64,000 nt of DNA. Source: Saccharomycopsis phalli. Lineage: Eukaryota > Ascomycota > Saccharomycetes > Ascoideales > Saccharomycopsidaceae. Position 1 is the stretch's first letter. Each line of letters opens with the position of its first letter. Positions 27,294-37,008 of the stretch are shown piece by piece. The stretch is taken from positions 1,156,501 to 1,220,500 of the forward strand of contig CP073213.1 of NCBI GenBank assembly GCA_020342235.1. The letters are read 5' to 3'. The notes under the pieces are model-generated. The model worked only from the letters and a program-made list of their open reading frames with translations, did no database searches and was not told the origin of the DNA. Position numbers and translations under genes: made by a program.

Positions 27294-29657
27294 CTAACCA
27301 CTGGTGTGAACAAACATAAAACTGTACCCACTTAATGAGTCTGTGATGTCATCCCCAGTCCCAGCATTGGCTCCTCCCACAACATGATGGTAATCCCTCA
27401 AACAGATTCTAAGCCTCTCTTTCTTGTCTGACGCAACCGTTGAGCCTTGCATGGCACCACCCTGGCATTTACAGTCAATTAAGTCGTGGGTATTGCAGTC
27501 AGTGTCCAAATCAAGCCTAAACAACTGCTTCAACTCCTCCTTCTCAAACATGTTTGCAGACTCGCTCTGGTCGAGAAACTCGTCGCTGAGACCCGTCTTC
27601 ACCAACTGCCTTTGGAAGATCTTCTCATCAATTGTCCCTGTAGTCAATATCCTGTAGATAAAAACCGCCCGAGTCTGGCCGTCACGATGGATCCGCGCCA
27701 TCGCCTGAAGATCTACAGACGGGTTCCAGCCGTTGTCCACGAGAACCAATCGCGATGCCCCCGTCAAGTTGAGCCCCATGCCTCCAGACTTGGACGAAAG
27801 AAGAAACACAAACTGCTCCGACTCGTTGAAGCCCTTTATTATTTTATCGCGTCGATTTGCTGGCGTAGACCCGTCCAAACGGCAGTAGCTCCACCTGAGA
27901 TGTTTCTCAATGGCATCCAACGTCAGGGTGTAGTTGGAAATCACCACCACCTTCTCCTTGGTCGTGCAGTGAATCAGCTCCAAGAGCTTCATCAACATCA
28001 CCATTTTCCCTGACGACAAAAACAGCTGTCGACCGTCAACTAGTGTCGGACAGCTACAGATCTTTCGGTGCACGTTAATCATCGCCAAGGGATCCTGAAG
28101 CATCGGCTGGTTTTGCAAAAGTTCAATTTGCACCGCAGTAGGCTTTACAAACAATATAACGTCGGTTTTCGGCGGGAGGTACTCACTGAGAATCTGTTTG
28201 GTTCGCCGTAAAATACAAATGCTACTCTTTTCAATCAACTCTAGCGACCTCTCTTTGCCAGCTTGTAGCACCAGGCTGCTACAGTTGATCTCCCGCGACA
28301 ACAAAATAGGACGGACAAAAATCCGCTGAAACTCGGGCAACTCGCCCAAGAGACCGGGGTTTAAGAAATTTACAAGCGTATAAAACTCGTCCAAATCATT
28401 CTGGATAGGCGTTCCCGAGATCAAGACCTTTCTCTGGACATGCAATCCATTTAACACACTCAAGGCCTTGCTGCTACCGCTCTTTAGCCGATGTCCTTCG
28501 TCACAAATTAGCAAGTCAAAATCCACCTCCTTCAAGGTCTCTGATAACTGTACCAATCTTTCATAACCCAACAAGAGTACCTGGTAGACACTGGTTCTGG
28601 CAAATGACCTGATACTCGAACTGTCTTTTTTGTCGTTCAACGTGAGTATTCCAATTTTGTTGACGTCTAGCCATTTGCCAAATTCTCGTTTCCAGTTGCC
28701 AATGATGCTCACAGGGCACACAATGAGCACTTTCTTTGCTACTGGCAGTTTTCCATACGGGTTTTGTTTCAATAGCGTCCAGACTAGAGCAATGGTCATC
28801 AAAGTCTTGCCGAGGCCCATTTCATCTGCCAATAGTGCTCCTGTGACCCCAGGAAATACGCCCATGACACAATTGTACAAGAACCGGACACCCTCCCGTT
28901 GATGAGGTCGAAGCTTGCAACTAATGACTGGATCTACGATTACTGGATGGGTCTGATGATCCACAGTGTCCATTATAAGCGGGTTGCTATCTACAACAGA
29001 CTTTGGGCGTACCAGTTTAAATTGGGACAGAGACTTGGTATTGAGGTGTGATTTAGTTGATTGGATGGGATTTGAGGGAGTTTTCTGGCCTACTTTGAGG
29101 ATTGCTGGACTTACTTTGAGGGTTTTCGGACCTAATTTTATGATTGCTGAATCCATTTTCAGGGTTTTTGGGCCTGCTTTTAGGATTGTTGGACCCATTT
29201 TCAGGGTTTTCGGGCCTACTTTCAAGATTGCTGGGCCTACTTTCAGGATTGCTGGATCCATTTTCAGACTTTCTAGACCCATTTTCATGCTTCTCAGGCC
29301 GATTTTCAGGACCCCAGGTACCGGAACCACCTCTCCATTCACCTCCCCATTCACCTCTCCATTCACCTCCCCATCAACTTCCATCTCATAACCACCCAAT
29401 CCAATCACCAGAGACACGTCAATCTTCTTCCTGGCACTGCCAAGAACCTTGCCCTGCTCATTTTTCAACACCAAACAGTCACCCCTCATACTTAACGTGC
29501 CATCGCCCTCCCAGGTCTTGTTCTTTTTCCCCGTGGTCTTTCTGTATAAAACCCGAAACACCCTGGGCTCCACACAAATAGGCAGCTTCAGCACCTTTAA
29601 ATCCAGGCTTATTCGAGGCGGTTTAAACGGCTTGTGTATGCCTCTGTTCGAGGACAT
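27294..29657 (-). CDS. RDH54: Snf2-family DNA translocase Rdh54/Tid1
   Basis: The product is 787 aa. The N-terminal 60 residues (FRVLYRKTTGKKNKTWEGDGTL) match the Rdh54/Rad54B type rather than Rad54. Helicase lobe 1 has LADEMGLGKT (motif I), CDEGHRLKS (motif II) and SGTPIQNDL (motif III). Lobe 2 has SSKSGGMGLNL and ARIHRDGQTR (motif VI). Rdh54 removes Rad51 from duplex DNA and aids recombination with Dmc1 in meiosis. Residues about 125-200 consist of ten tandem heptapeptides of the form G-P-x-x-L-K-x, an expansion I do not know from other Rdh54 proteins. Confidence 0.93.
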   Translation of the reverse strand: MSSNRGIHKPFKPPRISLDLKVLKLPICVEPRVFRVLYRKTTGKKNKTWEGDGTLSMRGDCLVLKNEQGKVLGSARKKIDVSLVIGLGGYEMEVDGEVNGEVNGEVNGEVVPVPGVLKIGLRSMKMGLESLKMDPAILKVGPAILKVGPKTLKMGPTILKAGPKTLKMDSAIIKLGPKTLKVSPAILKVGQKTPSNPIQSTKSHLNTKSLSQFKLVRPKSVVDSNPLIMDTVDHQTHPVIVDPVISCKLRPHQREGVRFLYNCVMGVFPGVTGALLADEMGLGKTLMTIALVWTLLKQNPYGKLPVAKKVLIVCPVSIIGNWKREFGKWLDVNKIGILTLNDKKDSSSIRSFARTSVYQVLLLGYERLVQLSETLKEVDFDLLICDEGHRLKSGSSKALSVLNGLHVQRKVLISGTPIQNDLDEFYTLVNFLNPGLLGELPEFQRIFVRPILLSREINCSSLVLQAGKERSLELIEKSSICILRRTKQILSEYLPPKTDVILFVKPTAVQIELLQNQPMLQDPLAMINVHRKICSCPTLVDGRQLFLSSGKMVMLMKLLELIHCTTKEKVVVISNYTLTLDAIEKHLRWSYCRLDGSTPANRRDKIIKGFNESEQFVFLLSSKSGGMGLNLTGASRLVLVDNGWNPSVDLQAMARIHRDGQTRAVFIYRILTTGTIDEKIFQRQLVKTGLSDEFLDQSESANMFEKEELKQLFRLDLDTDCNTHDLIDCKCQGGAMQGSTVASDKKERLRICLRDYHHVVGGANAGTGDDITDSLSGYSFMFVHTSG

Positions 29658-29735
29658 TCTAGAGCCTGCTGGAACCCGATGACCTTATATATATGCCTGA
29701 TCGTGCATGCAAATTTTTTTTTTTCACCAGACAAC

Positions 29736-31124
29736 ATGCCAGAACAAGAATTCTTTGAGCCAGTGGGCGAGAAAGCAGAGGAAGTTGAAACCAACAACGA
29801 TGTCAGGGAAACCGGTGCGGTTGACGCAGAAGGCCACCCTGTCCAAGAGGTAGAGTCGCTCTGTATGAATTGCCACAAGAACGGCACGACGCGAATGCTT
29901 CTCACCAAGATTCCGTACTTCAAGGAAGTGATTCTCATGTCGTTTGAGTGTCCGCATTGCGGATTCAAGAACTCGGAGATCCAGGCAGCGAGCCAGATCC
30001 AGGAGAAGGCGAGCAAGTACATTCTCAAGATTGAAGACAAGCAGGATTTCAACCGGCAGGTGGTGAAGTCGGAGTCTGCCAACTGCAAGTTTGTGGAGCT
30101 CGACCTTGAGATCCCGCCAAAGCGTGGGCAGTTGATCACGGTGGAAGGGTTGCTCACTGAGATGATTGACGACTTGGAGGGCGACCAGAAGCAGAGAAAG
30201 GAGTTGCAGCCGGAGATCTACGACAAGATCGAGGGGTTTATCCAGAAGGTCAAGCTGACAATGGAGGGCGAGAACTTGCCGGTGACGTTTGTGCTCGACG
30301 ACCCGGCTGGAAACTCGTGGATTGAATTTGTTCCTGGCGAACCAGCGCACAAGTGGGCCAAGGTGGAGTACTTCCGGACGTTGGAGCAGAGTTTCAACCT
30401 CGGGTTGATCAACGAGGAGAAGTACGCGGAATTGAAGCGTCAGCGGGAAGAGCCAATTGCCGTGGAGAAGCCGATTTCTACCGGGTTTACGTCCGACAAG
30501 ACCGACATTGAAAACTTTGACAATGAGGTCCAGACGTTCAGTGCCACCTGTCCGACGTGCTATTCGCCGTGCGACACCCATATGAAGACCGTTAACATCC
30601 CCCACTTCAAGGACGTGATTATCATGAGCACAGTGTGCCAGCACTGCGGATACAAGTCGAACGAGGTGAAGACGGGAGGTGCGATCCCAGCCCAAGGACG
30701 CAGAACCGTGTTGCGGTGTGATGACCCGGAAGACTTGAAGCGGGACGTTCTCAAGTCCGAGACGTGCCACTTTCTCATTCCCGAGTTGAAGCTCGACCTT
30801 ACCCCTGGTACCTTGGGAGGCCGATTCACCACCTTGGAGGGATTGCTTAGACAGGTGTACGAGGAATTGCAAGAGAGGGTGTTTAGCCAGACCTCTGACT
30901 CGATGGACGAGGCTACCAAGGCCAATTGGGGCAAGTTTTTCCAGGGATTGAAGGATGCAGCCGACGGAAAGACCAAGTTTACCGTGATGATGGAGGATCC
31001 ACTTGCCGCTAGTTATATTCAAAACGTCTATGCGCCGGACAAGGATCCAAACATGGAGACTGAGGATTATGAGAGAACTGAGGAGGAGAATGAGGATTTG
31101 GGGTTGAATGATATGGTTGTATAG
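29736..31124 (+). CDS. ZPR1: Zinc-finger protein ZPR1
   Basis: The product is 462 aa from the ATG at 29736; the frame is open about 34 codons upstream across a T tract, without homology. Two ZPR1 modules are present. The first four-cysteine finger is CMNC...CPHC (about residues 46-80) and the second CPTC...CQHC (about 270-305), each followed by its beta-sandwich domain (LDDPAGNSWIEF, then MEDPLAASYIQN). ZPR1 binds eEF1A and acts as its folding chaperone and is essential in yeast. The C-terminal tail is acidic. It is divergent from RDH54 with 78 bp between the start codons. Confidence 0.96.
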   Translation: MPEQEFFEPVGEKAEEVETNNDVRETGAVDAEGHPVQEVESLCMNCHKNGTTRMLLTKIPYFKEVILMSFECPHCGFKNSEIQAASQIQEKASKYILKIEDKQDFNRQVVKSESANCKFVELDLEIPPKRGQLITVEGLLTEMIDDLEGDQKQRKELQPEIYDKIEGFIQKVKLTMEGENLPVTFVLDDPAGNSWIEFVPGEPAHKWAKVEYFRTLEQSFNLGLINEEKYAELKRQREEPIAVEKPISTGFTSDKTDIENFDNEVQTFSATCPTCYSPCDTHMKTVNIPHFKDVIIMSTVCQHCGYKSNEVKTGGAIPAQGRRTVLRCDDPEDLKRDVLKSETCHFLIPELKLDLTPGTLGGRFTTLEGLLRQVYEELQERVFSQTSDSMDEATKANWGKFFQGLKDAADGKTKFTVMMEDPLAASYIQNVYAPDKDPNMETEDYERTEEENEDLGLNDMVV

Positions 31125-31208
31125 GCAGGAGAATATTAATAAATTGCTACTGTAGTTGTGGGGGGTTGCTTGTGAATTGGTTGAATTGGTGTTGTATTAG
31201 GGTATGTG

Positions 31209-31450
31209 TAAGCTTCCAACTGTTGAACCGACTGTTGAACTCCAAACGTTAAACTCCAACTGTTGAACCGACTGTTGAAGTCGGACTGTTAAACTCCAAC
31301 TATTAAGCTTCCAACTGTTAAACTCCACCGTTAAACTCCGACTGTTAAACTCCAACTATTAAGCTTCCAACTGTTAAACTCCACCGTTCAACTCCAACTA
31401 TTAAGCTTCCAACTGTTAAACACCACCGTTAAACTCCCGTGTATGTAAAC
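31209..31450. repeat. Degenerate minisatellite after ZPR1
   Basis: Many imperfect copies of blocks such as CCAACTGTTAAACTCC and CCGACTGTTGAA form a continuous array beginning about 85 bp after the ZPR1 stop codon. Confidence 0.75.
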
Positions 31451-31711
31451 TCCCGTGTATGTAATTCTAGTTTACCTAAATCCTGCTTCATTAAATCCAA
31501 CTTGCCCAAATTCCAGTTGAAAGTTTAACCTTATCCTTATTTTTCCATAAACCATTTCAAGTATGCCAAGACCTTACAAGGCATTTACAGCTACTCGAAT
31601 CGGCCATTTAATACTTTACCGAGCTCGTTGCTGTAGTGATTATGTAGAAATTAAAAGGCTATACCAAGACAACCGACATGTAGTTGTGAAATTACATTTT
31701 CTGAAATCAGC

Positions 31712-31955
31712 AAATAATAATAATATTTATTCAAGGTGATAGCTATACTAGGCTCCCAGAGAAGATTTATACTTTGCCGTCCAAGACTAAGGACGGTTAT
31801 GTAGTTGTCGAAAGAATAGTCTGCGGCAGAGAAAAAACGTCCGACTAGTTCTAGTGAAGATGCAGAGCAATCGACATTGGAGGAGCAGTGTGCTTTTGCC
31901 TAGACTAATGGTGACTTGAGTCACCCAACTTGGAGTAGTAGCATGGCAACACTCC
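31712..31955 (-). mobile_element. Putative SINE, copy 1
   Basis: Read on the minus strand, the element runs from a region around GACTCAAGTCACC through TAGGCAAAAGC, a small hairpin (ACCGTCC...GGACGG), and GGGAGCCTAGTATAGCTAT to a TTGAATAAATATTATTATT tail. The same order of blocks recurs at 51842-52016 (plus strand) and 59271-59510 (minus strand). GACTCAAGTCACC weakly resembles a Pol III B box. No open frame is present. The short length, oriented TTA tail and dispersed copies suggest a non-autonomous retroposon. Confidence 0.6.
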
Positions 31956-32493
31956 TAACGTGCTGTAGCAAAAAGGGAACCACCAGTCCAGCACAGACGA
32001 GTAGAGTCCTACATGTTTAAGCTTCGCCGTATTTGAGAAGACGCCGGCTTGATTAGTAGTGGTAATTCCTTGTGTATCTGTGCTTGGGTTCGAATGGCCA
32101 AGAATGCTGTGCAGGTAAAGTTGTAGAAGGTGGACGGTTCGACATCCTCGGCATTGAATAAAGTCTTTGTTTTATATGAAACTAAGTATTGGCTGCTGAA
32201 AAGCAGCGAGTCGCCTTCTAATGTTCCTTTTGGCATATGTCTTGTGATTTCTGGTAGACCTCCAACAGTATACTGAGAGTATGTCATAATTGACAAAGCA
32301 AGCATTCCAGTTGCGACGAAATAACTCACAAAGTTCTATATTGCAAACTGATTGACATCATTCGCTGCTACACGGGTATAATTCAGCTGTCTAATGGTAA
32401 ATTGAAACTAGGTAATTAGATACACTGTGTACATTGGTACGTAGCAATAACAGAAAACTCCTCAAACGACGCCACGATTCACGTCAATTCTTC
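31956..32493. other. Intergenic, nothing recognised
   Basis: Short open frames only (about 106 codons at 32009-32329, minus strand), without recognisable content. Confidence 0.4.
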
Positions 32494-32630
32494 AGCCTAC
32501 AGCTCAAGCTCACCACATGTCAACAGCTCAAGCTCACCACATGTCAACAGCCCAAGCTCACCACAGGTCAACTCACATCAATTCTTCAGCCAACAACTGC
32601 TCAAGCTCACCGCAGGTCAACGGCACATAC
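32494..32630. repeat. Tandem duplication of the ORC2 C-terminal coding end
   Basis: A unit of about 24 bp (on the minus strand GTTGACCTGTGGTGAGCTTG and similar) is present once inside the ORC2 frame and about three more times after the stop codon. The final GAAGAATTGA block of the gene is also repeated beyond the array, so the gene end was duplicated into its own 3' flank. Confidence 0.8.
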
Positions 32631-34084
32631 ACAACCTCTGTCCCGCTGCTGTTGCGCTTCAAATCAGCCATTTCGTGCTCAATAAACTCCCGTAGCAATA
32701 TCCGGAACGTAATCTCGTTGGTCGCAATAAACTCCTCCAAACACATTCGATACAACAGCTTGAACTCAATTCCCTTGTTCACGCTTCCCACGGCATTGTC
32801 GTCGTCGTCAAGCAACACCTCCATCTGGTTCGTCACAAGCACCCGGTATAGATTCCTTGCGTTCTGGGTCAAACTCGAGAGCACGTACTTGGCTCCTTTG
32901 GCACCGACGTTGACGTCGCTCTTGCCCAACGACATCACGTCCTTAAACTGGTTCTCCACGCGGTAGCTCTGATACGTGGTCACGTCGTGCCACGCGAATC
33001 GGAACTTGCTTTGGTTGTCCGAATCCCACAACAACGGTGCGTTTATATTGTCGGTGGTACATACCATCCACACCAGAGGCATGCTGGCGACAAGCGCAAG
33101 AAGCGACTGGCACTTTCCTCCGCGAAGCAGCTCGCCGTCAATGTTATGGATGACAAGCGCAATTGGCTCGCGGTTTTCAAGCTGCTTCACAAGCAACGGA
33201 ATCAGCTCCGACGGCTGGGTAGGAAGCTTGCCCACAAGACCAATGACCTCGCCCAATGCGTCCGAGACCTGTTTCAACGTCGTCGACGGGTTGTATCCGT
33301 TGACGACAATCACAGGCATGCCACCAAGCCACTGGTCTGCAAACAAACTCACCACCTCATACTTGGACCCAACTCCATACAAGTTCACATTGAACCCCTC
33401 GCTCAACTCAAAGTACCATTGCAGATATAGGTCCAGGTAGTCGGTACCTTGCTGCTCCACAACCCCACAATACGCCTCGTATTCCTCATAATCAAGCTGT
33501 GGTGCCTGGGCCATGGTATTACCCGACGCCTTCCCCTTGTACTTGTGCTGCTCAAAATACCCCTCGGGCCCGTTTACAAATAACGTCTGCGCCTGCTTCT
33601 GCAACTCATTGAGCTGGCTGTATTTCTCAATAATCTGCTTCTCCTCTTCCTCCGTAGGCACAATTGTCGCCACAAAATCGCCACCGTCAACCGTGTCAAA
33701 CACATCGTCGTCGTCCTCTTGCTGGAAGTGGAGCAACTTCTTATTAAATGGCGACTTCTTGGGTGACCGCGACTCTTCAATAAGCTTCTGTGCCTCGTCC
33801 TCCGAATCCTCTTGCTCATTTTCATGCACCTGCCGCTTCCGGTTGGCGTTCCGCGACTTGCCAGGCGACCCTTTTAGCGGCGATACTCGGCCTGATACCG
33901 GATCTAGGCTGATGATTCCACGCCGTATTGCCGATTCCTTCACACCAATGATGGCATCCTTTTCCTCGATTATCGCAGATTTATGGCTGAGCGACTTGGT
34001 AGAAAACACATTCATCACCCCTTCCTTCTTTTTTGACGGCGACTGAAAAATAACTTCAGACCCATTCCCCAACTTCTCCGACAT
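32573..34084 (-). CDS. ORC2: Origin recognition complex subunit 2
   Basis: The product is 503 aa from the ATG at 34084; the upstream extension begins with TTG only. The N-terminal 170 residues are basic, acidic and disordered with SPSKKK and SPLKGSPGKSR, typical CDK-site regions. The ORC2 core starts near residue 190 with NVNLYGVGSKYEV and PVIVVNGYNPS. It continues through APLLWDSDNQSKFRFAWHDVTTY to the C-terminal winged-helix region ending YVPLTCGELEQLL. Orc2 is a core subunit of the six-protein complex that marks replication origins and loads Mcm2-7. The last about 15 codons are duplicated tandemly downstream. Confidence 0.93.
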   Translation of the reverse strand: MSEKLGNGSEVIFQSPSKKKEGVMNVFSTKSLSHKSAIIEEKDAIIGVKESAIRRGIISLDPVSGRVSPLKGSPGKSRNANRKRQVHENEQEDSEDEAQKLIEESRSPKKSPFNKKLLHFQQEDDDDVFDTVDGGDFVATIVPTEEEEKQIIEKYSQLNELQKQAQTLFVNGPEGYFEQHKYKGKASGNTMAQAPQLDYEEYEAYCGVVEQQGTDYLDLYLQWYFELSEGFNVNLYGVGSKYEVVSLFADQWLGGMPVIVVNGYNPSTTLKQVSDALGEVIGLVGKLPTQPSELIPLLVKQLENREPIALVIHNIDGELLRGGKCQSLLALVASMPLVWMVCTTDNINAPLLWDSDNQSKFRFAWHDVTTYQSYRVENQFKDVMSLGKSDVNVGAKGAKYVLSSLTQNARNLYRVLVTNQMEVLLDDDDNAVGSVNKGIEFKLLYRMCLEEFIATNEITFRILLREFIEHEMADLKRNSSGTEVVYVPLTCGELEQLLAEELM

Positions 34085-34854
34085 GCCGCTGCAAATATTC
34101 AATGGGTCCTTACCTCACTGTACCAGGGCTCGCAACCACACGCTACGAGTTTGTCTTGGTCAAGGTGTAATAATGGTAATTGGATGGAGATATCAAGTCT
34201 GGATTTTTCGCCCTTGTAGGAGCCTTGTAGGAGCCTTGAAGGAGCCTTGAAGGAGCCTTGTAGTAGCCTAGTAGGAGCCTTGAAGGATATCATTAGCCAG
34301 CCCTGCTAGTTTCGTGCGCGCCGGGTAACTCTGAAATACTATATAAACGGCTGAAAAATTTTGTAGTAGCATCACGATTACAACTTGTAAGTAGTTGTCA
34401 AGAAACAAGTTATAATGATGATAAAAATGCAACAGTTGAATTTCTTCGGCCTAGCAACTCATGCGGAAAAAACCTTTCAGAGCTTTTTAATTCTGATTAC
34501 AACTTGTGAATTACCAAGTACCTACTAACTAATAGCAATGTGAATAGATTAATAAATTTTTTAGCAATTGTTGTAGAATGTGTCTTGGCTGTGATGGTTG
34601 TTTGGTGTAATTAGCTGATGTTGCCTAGTACAATTGATTGGTCATGACTGGTACAATTGCCTAGTAGTGTCTAGTACAATTGACTGGTATTGATTGGTAT
34701 AATTGACTGGTATTGCTTGGTATAATTACTTGGACCGTTTGGCATTATCTGATATTGATTGATATTACCTGGCACCGTCTGACAACTCTACCATAACCAC
34801 AATGTCTACACCTCATCCGTTTGCTCTACATTATTGCATAGCGCATACTATTAC
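34085..34854. repeat. Intergenic with two minisatellites
   Basis: Repeats of GTAGGAGCCTT or GAAGGAGCCTT lie at about 34206-34290, close to the ORC2 start. A second array of CTAGTACAATTGACTGGTATTGATTGG-like units (cut here as GTACAATTGACTGG) lies at about 34615-34760, just after the TPI1 end. No other gene was recognised. Confidence 0.7.
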
Positions 34855-35949
34855 TTACTCTCTGGAATTGACAATGTCAACAAACTCAGGCTTCAAGGAG
34901 GCACCGCCAACCAAGAATCCGTCAATGTTCTTCTTGTCTCTGAAGGTAGAGCTGTTCTTACCGTTGACAGATCCTCCGTACAAGATTCTGGTCTTTTCAG
35001 CCTGCTCAGCACCAATGGTCTCGGCCAATTGTTTTCTGATGCCCACGTGAGTCTCCTCCGCGTCTTCTGGAGTGGCAGCCAAACCGGTTCCAATAGCCCA
35101 AACCGGCTCATAGGCAACCACAATGTTGGTCCAGTCCTTGACAATGTCAGAAACAGCCTTCAATTGTCTTGCGGTGACGTCCAAGGTGATGCCAGCCTTT
35201 CTCTCCTCCAAGGTCTCGCCGATACACAAGATGACCTTTACGCCGTTGTCCAACGCAAACTTGGTCTTGGAAGCAACAATCTCGTCGGTTTCCTTGAGGA
35301 TGGTTCTTCTCTCGGAGTGGCCGAGGATAACCCAGTTGACTCCGATGTCCTTCAAGGAGCCGACGGAGATCTCACCGGTGTAAGCACCGGAAGCCTTATC
35401 GTAGGCGTTTTGCGCAGCGACCTCTACTTGTGGGGACTTTTTGTTGTGCTGGACAGCGTAGTAGAGGTAAGGGGCAGGTGGTGCGATGACGACCTCGGTG
35501 GATGAGGCGAGTTTCGACTCGTTGAGACGGTCGACGATAGTTTTGATTGATTCAAGAGAACCGTTCATTTTGAAGTTTCCACCAACGAAGAAAGTGCGGG
35601 CCTGATGTTAGGGATAGATGGGTGGATGTGGTGGAGGTGACAAGGAGAGGATAAGGAGAGGATAAGGAGAGGATAAGGAGAGGATAAGGAGAGGATAAGG
35701 AGAGGATAAGGAGAGGATAAGGAGAGGATAAGGAGAGGATACGGAGAGGAAAAGGAGAGGAAAAGGAGGAGAGGAGAGGATAAAGAGGAAAAGGCCGAGG
35801 ATAATGACATGCCAGACAAATAAAACTAGACATTCAATACCTCTTAATCGTAGACCAGGAAAAAATGCAATACACTAGTATATGCAATGGCACAACAATA
35901 CCATACTATCAACCCCTTGACAATTCACCAACCAAATCATACGTACCAT
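34855..35949 (-). CDS. TPI1: Triosephosphate isomerase, intron after the start codon
   Basis: Exon 1 is the ATG alone (35949-35947), the intron 35946-35602 and exon 2 35601-34855, giving 249 aa against 248 in S. cerevisiae. Splicing restores the N-terminus [17 protein letters not shown], with the catalytic Lys in NFKMNG. The catalytic His is in ILGHSERR and the base Glu in [12 protein letters not shown]. The phosphate-binding loop is [11 protein letters not shown] and the C-terminal loop [11 protein letters not shown]. The enzyme interconverts dihydroxyacetone phosphate and glyceraldehyde 3-phosphate in glycolysis. Using the first ATG in exon 2 would remove the catalytic Lys, so the spliced form is clearly correct. 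Confidence 0.97.
35602..35946 (-). other. TPI1 intron (345 nt)
   Basis: It starts GTACGT directly after the ATG and ends CCCTAACATCAG. The branch site CTAAC is two bases before CAG. It contains a pyrimidine-rich minisatellite. Confidence 0.93.
35641..35775. repeat. 11 bp minisatellite inside the TPI1 intron
   Basis: About twelve copies of AAGGAGAGGAT (plus strand), hence CT-rich on the transcribed strand, lie about 40 nt upstream of the TPI1 3' splice site. Most copies are identical, so the array is young or homogenised. Confidence 0.9.
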
Positions 35950-36219
35950 TTTGCAATTGTGTGTGAAAATTGACGGGCCAAAGGACTATATATCAGGACG
36001 TGTCCGGGTGACGTATGGGCATCAGATGATACAGGTGACCACGAGACGAAGAATGCAAATAGCAGAAATAAAGGCCAAAAAAATATATATCCCCATTTGT
36101 AGCATAAAATGGCAAGCCAAATGGCCCCGTGGCTCTACCAATTCTCCCCCGGCCCCACTAGTCTGTGTCATGCAACGATGCATATCTGTAGTGTGGAAAA
36201 AACCATGCTCTAAATACTT

Positions 36220-37008
36220 TTGGTGATGACACTCCGCACAGTATATATCGTTCGTCATGGCTATCGGGCCGACTGGCTCACTCCGCCATTTCCAACTTGG
36301 CCCACTGGAATCGCCTCAGATCCTCCTTTGGCTCCCCATGGAGTGGATCAAGCCACCCAGTTGGCGGAGTATATTGTCCACTCCGTCCACCCAAAGCCGC
36401 AAGCCATCTTCCTGAGCCCATTCTACCGCTGTGTTCAGACCGTCAGCCCGACCGCAACCCAGTTGGGGCTTCCTATTTTCTTGGATCGTGGCCTTGGAGA
36501 GTGGTATAAGCCACACCGCACCGTGGACATTCCTCCAACCTTGGCCCAGTTGGGCAAGTACTTTGGCAACTTGTCTGACGAGTGGCTGGACACCCAGATC
36601 CCGTCGCTTGCTGGTGAGACCGAGGACGAGATATACAGCCGGTGCCAGCAGTTCTGGGCCAAGTTTTTGCCCAAGTTTGAAGCGCAATTCCCAGACACTG
36701 ACACGATAATGTTGGTGAGCCATGCAGCCACCAAGATTGCATTGGGCATGGCTTTACTCGAGTACAAGGGGCTACGTGATTATTTGAAGCCTGAGCATGG
36801 CGGCGACGGCAAGACGTCGCGGATTGAAGCCGGTACGTGCTCGTTGGACAAGTTTGTCATGACTGATGCTGGGTGGACGGTGGAGTATGTCGCCAAGACG
36901 GAGTTTCTCAAGGATGGATGTGAGATGAACTGGCATTTTGCGACGTCCAAGTATGTTGCGGGGTCGGAGGAGGATATTAAAAGTAGGCAATTAGAAGTAG
37001 GCGAGTAG
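36220..37008 (+). CDS. Histidine-phosphatase-fold protein, TFC7/YNL108C-like
   Basis: The product is 262 aa (or 260 from the second Met at 36226). The phosphoglycerate-mutase core has the catalytic YIVRHGYRADW near residue 10, the Arg motif in IFxSPFYRCVQT (64-75), the acid residue region LGEWYK and the second His in MLVSHAATK. It resembles the N-terminal phosphatase domain of TFIIIC subunit tau55 (Tfc7) and its stand-alone yeast paralogue YNL108C. It lacks the C-terminal DNA-complex part of Tfc7. Residue 65 is CTG at a position that is nearly always Ser, Ala or Thr in the superfamily. It diverges from TPI1 across about 270 bp. Confidence 0.8.
   Translation: MVMTLRTVYIVRHGYRADWLTPPFPTWPTGIASDPPLAPHGVDQATQLAEYIVHSVHPKPQAIFLSPFYRCVQTVSPTATQLGLPIFLDRGLGEWYKPHRTVDIPPTLAQLGKYFGNLSDEWLDTQIPSLAGETEDEIYSRCQQFWAKFLPKFEAQFPDTDTIMLVSHAATKIALGMALLEYKGLRDYLKPEHGGDGKTSRIEAGTCSLDKFVMTDAGWTVEYVAKTEFLKDGCEMNWHFATSKYVAGSEEDIKSRQLEVGE

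Noticed and set aside
29724-31022. Open frame of 432 codons antisense to ZPR1
   Set aside because: It is fully overlapped by the well-supported ZPR1 gene, has no recognisable domain and follows from that gene's codon bias.
34085-34140. A possible small intron upstream of ORC2 (GTAAGG...TTTGCAG)
   Set aside because: It lacks the CTRAY-NN-CAG end seen in the other introns, and the ATG at 34084 already gives a plausible N-terminus.
35602-35946. TPI1 starting at the internal ATG (MNGSLES)
   Set aside because: That start lacks the conserved N-terminal strand with the catalytic Lys; the spliced form restores it exactly.
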